Positions 61,808 through 64,000 of a stretch of DNA of 64,000 bases are shown here, in pieces. Source of the DNA: a candidate division LCP-89 bacterium (GTDB lineage: Bacteria; Electryoneota; B3-LCP). The stretch lies in the NCBI GenBank assembly GCA_025774555.1, contig JALGVT010000014.1, positions 35,303 to 99,302 on the forward strand, written 5' to 3'. The stretch's first letter is position 1. Every line of letters starts with the position of its first letter. A program made the translations under genes and the position numbers. The notes under the pieces are model-generated. The model searched no databases, was not told where the DNA came from, and saw only the letters and a program-made list of their open reading frames with translations.

Positions 61808-63174
61808 TTGAAAAATCAAACATCTTGACCGTCATTGACCTTTTTGCAGGCTGTGGTGGACTGAGTGAAGGATTCAAGCGAGCAGGCTTCGATACATCTG
61901 CCCAGGTCGAGATGGATCGTTGGGCATGTGAGACACTGAGAACTCGCCATCTATATTATTTCTTGAAAGGATTGAGAAGAGGCGTCCTGTATAACCGATA
62001 CATACGCGAAGAGATCATAAAGGATGATTTATATAAAAAATTCCCAGAAATAGAGAAATCAGTTTCTTTGAAAGTAATACAGGCAACTCTCGGAGATGGA
62101 AAAACAGCAGAAATACTTGAAAAGATTGAATCAAGTATGAAATTTCATGAAACGACAAGAATTCACGTACTACTAGGAGGTCCTCCATGTCAACCATACT
62201 CACTTGCCGGGCGATCAAGAGATCCTTATCGAAAAGAGAAGGATGATAGGCATTACCTTTATAAACAATACCTGGAGATGCTGGAACGAATTCAACCGGA
62301 TGTTTTTGTTTACGAAAATGTTCCTGGATTAGTTACTGCCAGGTCAAATGGTGAGAATATGTTGGTTAATATTTTAAGTGATTTCGAATCGCTAACCCCA
62401 ATATATCGAATTACACCGCCTTTCGCGGAGATTTGTGAAAATCCAGGAGACTATATACTAAATAGTGTAGATTTCTGCGTCCCTCAAAAAAGAAGGAGAT
62501 TAATATTAATTGGTTATAAGAAATCCCTTGAAGACAGAAATCCAAATATTAGAAATATCTTCTCAAGATTAAAGAAAATTTCGTCAAACAGCAAAAACGG
62601 AAATCTCACTATAAGGGATGCAATAGGCGATCTGCCTCGAATAAGTCCAGGTGAAGGCGTGGATGGTTGGTATTGCGAATATGGTGATACTAGCCTTTTA
62701 ACTGAATATCAAAAAAAGATGCACAAAAGCTCTCCGGGTGTAATTCATCATAGAGCAAGAAATCATATGAAAAGCGATTTGGAGCGCTACAAATATTTCA
62801 TTAATCACATTAATAACGGTGGAACCGCAAATCTTACAACTTTAATAGCTGAAAGACCAGACTTGGTCCCTGCCCATAAGCACCTTGATAAATTTATTGA
62901 TAGATTTAAAGTTCAAAGGTGGGAAAGACCTGCAACTACTATTACTGCTCACATACAAAAGGACGGTCATTATTACATACACCCAGACATTAGTCAATGC
63001 AGATCTTTCACTGTTAGAGAAGCTGCACGTTGTCAATCTTTCCCCGATAATTTTAAATTTGAAGGTCCAAGGACTGAACAATTCAAACAGGTTGGCAATG
63101 CAGTTCCGCCCCAGTTAGCATATACTATCGCTTGTGTGATTAAGAAAGAATTATTAAGGGCATATAATGAGTAA
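61804..63174 (+). CDS. DNA (cytosine-5) methyltransferase
   Basis: The 456-residue protein has the C5-MTase motifs in order: I DLFAGCGGLSEGFKRAGF (about 12-30), IV GGPPCQPYSLAGRSRD with catalytic C (about 124), VI YENVPGL, VIII PQKRRRLILIGY, IX RWERPATTITAH, X QVGNAVPPQLAYTIA. About 90 residues between motifs I and IV are longer than usual. The target recognition domain is roughly 250-360. It methylates cytosine at a site not predictable here. It overlaps both neighbours by a few bases, so the operon is tightly coupled. Confidence 0.93.
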   Translation: MIEKSNILTVIDLFAGCGGLSEGFKRAGFDTSAQVEMDRWACETLRTRHLYYFLKGLRRGVLYNRYIREEIIKDDLYKKFPEIEKSVSLKVIQATLGDGKTAEILEKIESSMKFHETTRIHVLLGGPPCQPYSLAGRSRDPYRKEKDDRHYLYKQYLEMLERIQPDVFVYENVPGLVTARSNGENMLVNILSDFESLTPIYRITPPFAEICENPGDYILNSVDFCVPQKRRRLILIGYKKSLEDRNPNIRNIFSRLKKISSNSKNGNLTIRDAIGDLPRISPGEGVDGWYCEYGDTSLLTEYQKKMHKSSPGVIHHRARNHMKSDLERYKYFINHINNGGTANLTTLIAERPDLVPAHKHLDKFIDRFKVQRWERPATTITAHIQKDGHYYIHPDISQCRSFTVREAARCQSFPDNFKFEGPRTEQFKQVGNAVPPQLAYTIACVIKKELLRAYNE

Positions 63175-63835
63175 ACCAGATCATTATGTGCCTGAACCAG
63201 AAAGTGTCTTGCTTTTAAGGCAAAAATTGCTTCGATGGTTCAGAACTAACGAGCGTGATTATCCATGGCGAACAACAGCTGATCCTTTTAAGATACTGAT
63301 AGCAGAAATGATGCTACGGAGGACGAAGGCAGAGCAAGTTAGAACGGTTTATGAAAAATTATTAGAGGAATATCCTTCAGTCAATGCACTTGCAACTGCA
63401 AGTGCCGAAAAAGTCGAAGGAATACTGCACAATCTTGGATTACATTGGAGAACACCCGCGTTCATTGAAGTTGCACAGCAGATTAAGACGAGATTTGGTG
63501 GGACTGTTCCCAGAACCAGGGAAGAACTTTTATCTCTTCCCGGGGTGGGAGATTACGTGGCTGGCGCGGTATTGTCTTTTGCTTTTAATGACAAAGAGTG
63601 GATTGTCGATGCGAACGTGGTCAGAATTTTCAGAAGATATTTTGGGCTTCGAACAACAAAAGAAGGACGAAGAGACAGACATATTATAGAAACAGCAAAG
63701 CTGTATTCCTATTGTCGTGTGCCAAGAAAGGCGAATTTGGCAATTCTAGATTTTACTGCTCTAATTTGTACGCCTTCCAATCCCGATTGTGTAAGTTGTC
63801 CTATAAGAAAAAGCTGTGATTATTTTAATAGTTAG
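63167..63835 (+). CDS. MIG-like thymine-mismatch DNA glycosylase (HhH-GPD, 4Fe-4S)
   Basis: The 222-residue MutY/Nth-fold protein has ILIAEMMLRRTKAEQV (E47), hairpin LPGVGDYVAGAVLSFAF (Y130), and IVDANVVRIFRRYFG (D148). The 4Fe-4S site is CTPSNPDCVSCPIRKSC. The tyrosine at the position of the Nth lysine, 18 residues before the aspartate, is the arrangement of Mig.MthI, a T:G-mismatch thymine glycosylase encoded beside a C5-methyltransferase. It would repair T:G mismatches left by deaminated methylcytosine. Its ATG overlaps the methyltransferase end by 8 bases. Confidence 0.85.
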   Translation: MSKPDHYVPEPESVLLLRQKLLRWFRTNERDYPWRTTADPFKILIAEMMLRRTKAEQVRTVYEKLLEEYPSVNALATASAEKVEGILHNLGLHWRTPAFIEVAQQIKTRFGGTVPRTREELLSLPGVGDYVAGAVLSFAFNDKEWIVDANVVRIFRRYFGLRTTKEGRRDRHIIETAKLYSYCRVPRKANLAILDFTALICTPSNPDCVSCPIRKSCDYFNS

Positions 63836-64000
63836 CATTTATTCATGCAACTAAGAAGTAGATAATCAAGTGAAATATTATAGACCCCTGTGAAATCTTT
63901 CCCTTAGCATTTTCTTCATAAAATCATAGACTTTAAGACAAAGAAGTCATACATTTAAGAAAGCAGAATTCTAACTGAAGAGTGATGGCAAAGCGCAAAC

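Noticed and set aside
1..64000. tRNA, rRNA, tmRNA, RNase P RNA or CRISPR arrays
   Set aside because: No tRNA-like T-arm and acceptor pairs, rRNA stretches or spaced direct repeats were noticed by eye on either strand; a covariance-model search would be needed to exclude small RNAs.

Overview
The window looks like the replication-origin region of an uncultured bacterium of the FCB superphylum (Bacteroidetes/Marinimicrobia/Zixibacteria-like). Three secreted proteins end in a type IX secretion (T9SS) sorting domain with the typical PNPFN motif. The dnaA neighbourhood is intact: rpmH, rnpA, yidD, yidC, mnmE, mnmG and rsmG run leftwards, and dnaA, dnaN, dciA and gyrB run rightwards. A perfect 16-bp parS site lies between mnmG and mnmE. 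No rRNA, tRNA or CRISPR array was seen.

Layout. 0-8 kb: a large PhnD-like/multi-PAS sensor cut by the window edge, a T9SS beta-helix protein, a family 2 glycosyltransferase and another T9SS protein. 8.2-13.8 kb: an ECF sigma/anti-sigma operon with a strikingly repetitive DUF4097 protein, an outer-membrane barrel and a LiaF-like protein, punctuated by two covarying hairpins. 14.3-17.2 kb: an octaheme HAO-family cytochrome plus a NapC/NirT-type partner. 17.4-24.9 kb: a long ArsR-headed thiol-redox/metalloid operon (thioredoxins, CcdA, two TauE/SafE exporters, FmdE, ACR3, DUF318 permease). One of its thioredoxin-like genes has an in-frame UGA at the family cysteine position, followed by a SECIS-like hairpin, so it is probably a selenoprotein. 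25-31.5 kb: two secreted proteins and three two-component genes. 32-42.7 kb: housekeeping genes (fadD-like, purM, gpsA, asnS, acylphosphatase, apt, nth) interrupted by accessory genes (Fic remnant, HsdR_N-like nuclease, RAYT-like transposase, HNH protein). 42.7-56.6 kb: origin block. 56.8-59.1 kb: DUF3800, SixA and Asp/Glu racemase genes. 59.1-63.8 kb: an AT-rich four-gene operon of a GHKL ATPase, an unknown protein, a C5-cytosine methyltransferase and a thymine-mismatch-type glycosylase, the best candidate here for a little-described defence or epigenetic system.

Two essential genes are broken: purM (deletion plus frameshift) and rnpA (frameshift in a run of nine T). Either may be an assembly error. 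A family of about 105-165 bp MITE-like elements with 15-bp inverted ends occurs five times, always in the same orientation and always left of dnaA. One copy supplies the last codons of a response regulator, and some copies carry small nested palindromes also found beside the RAYT-like gene.
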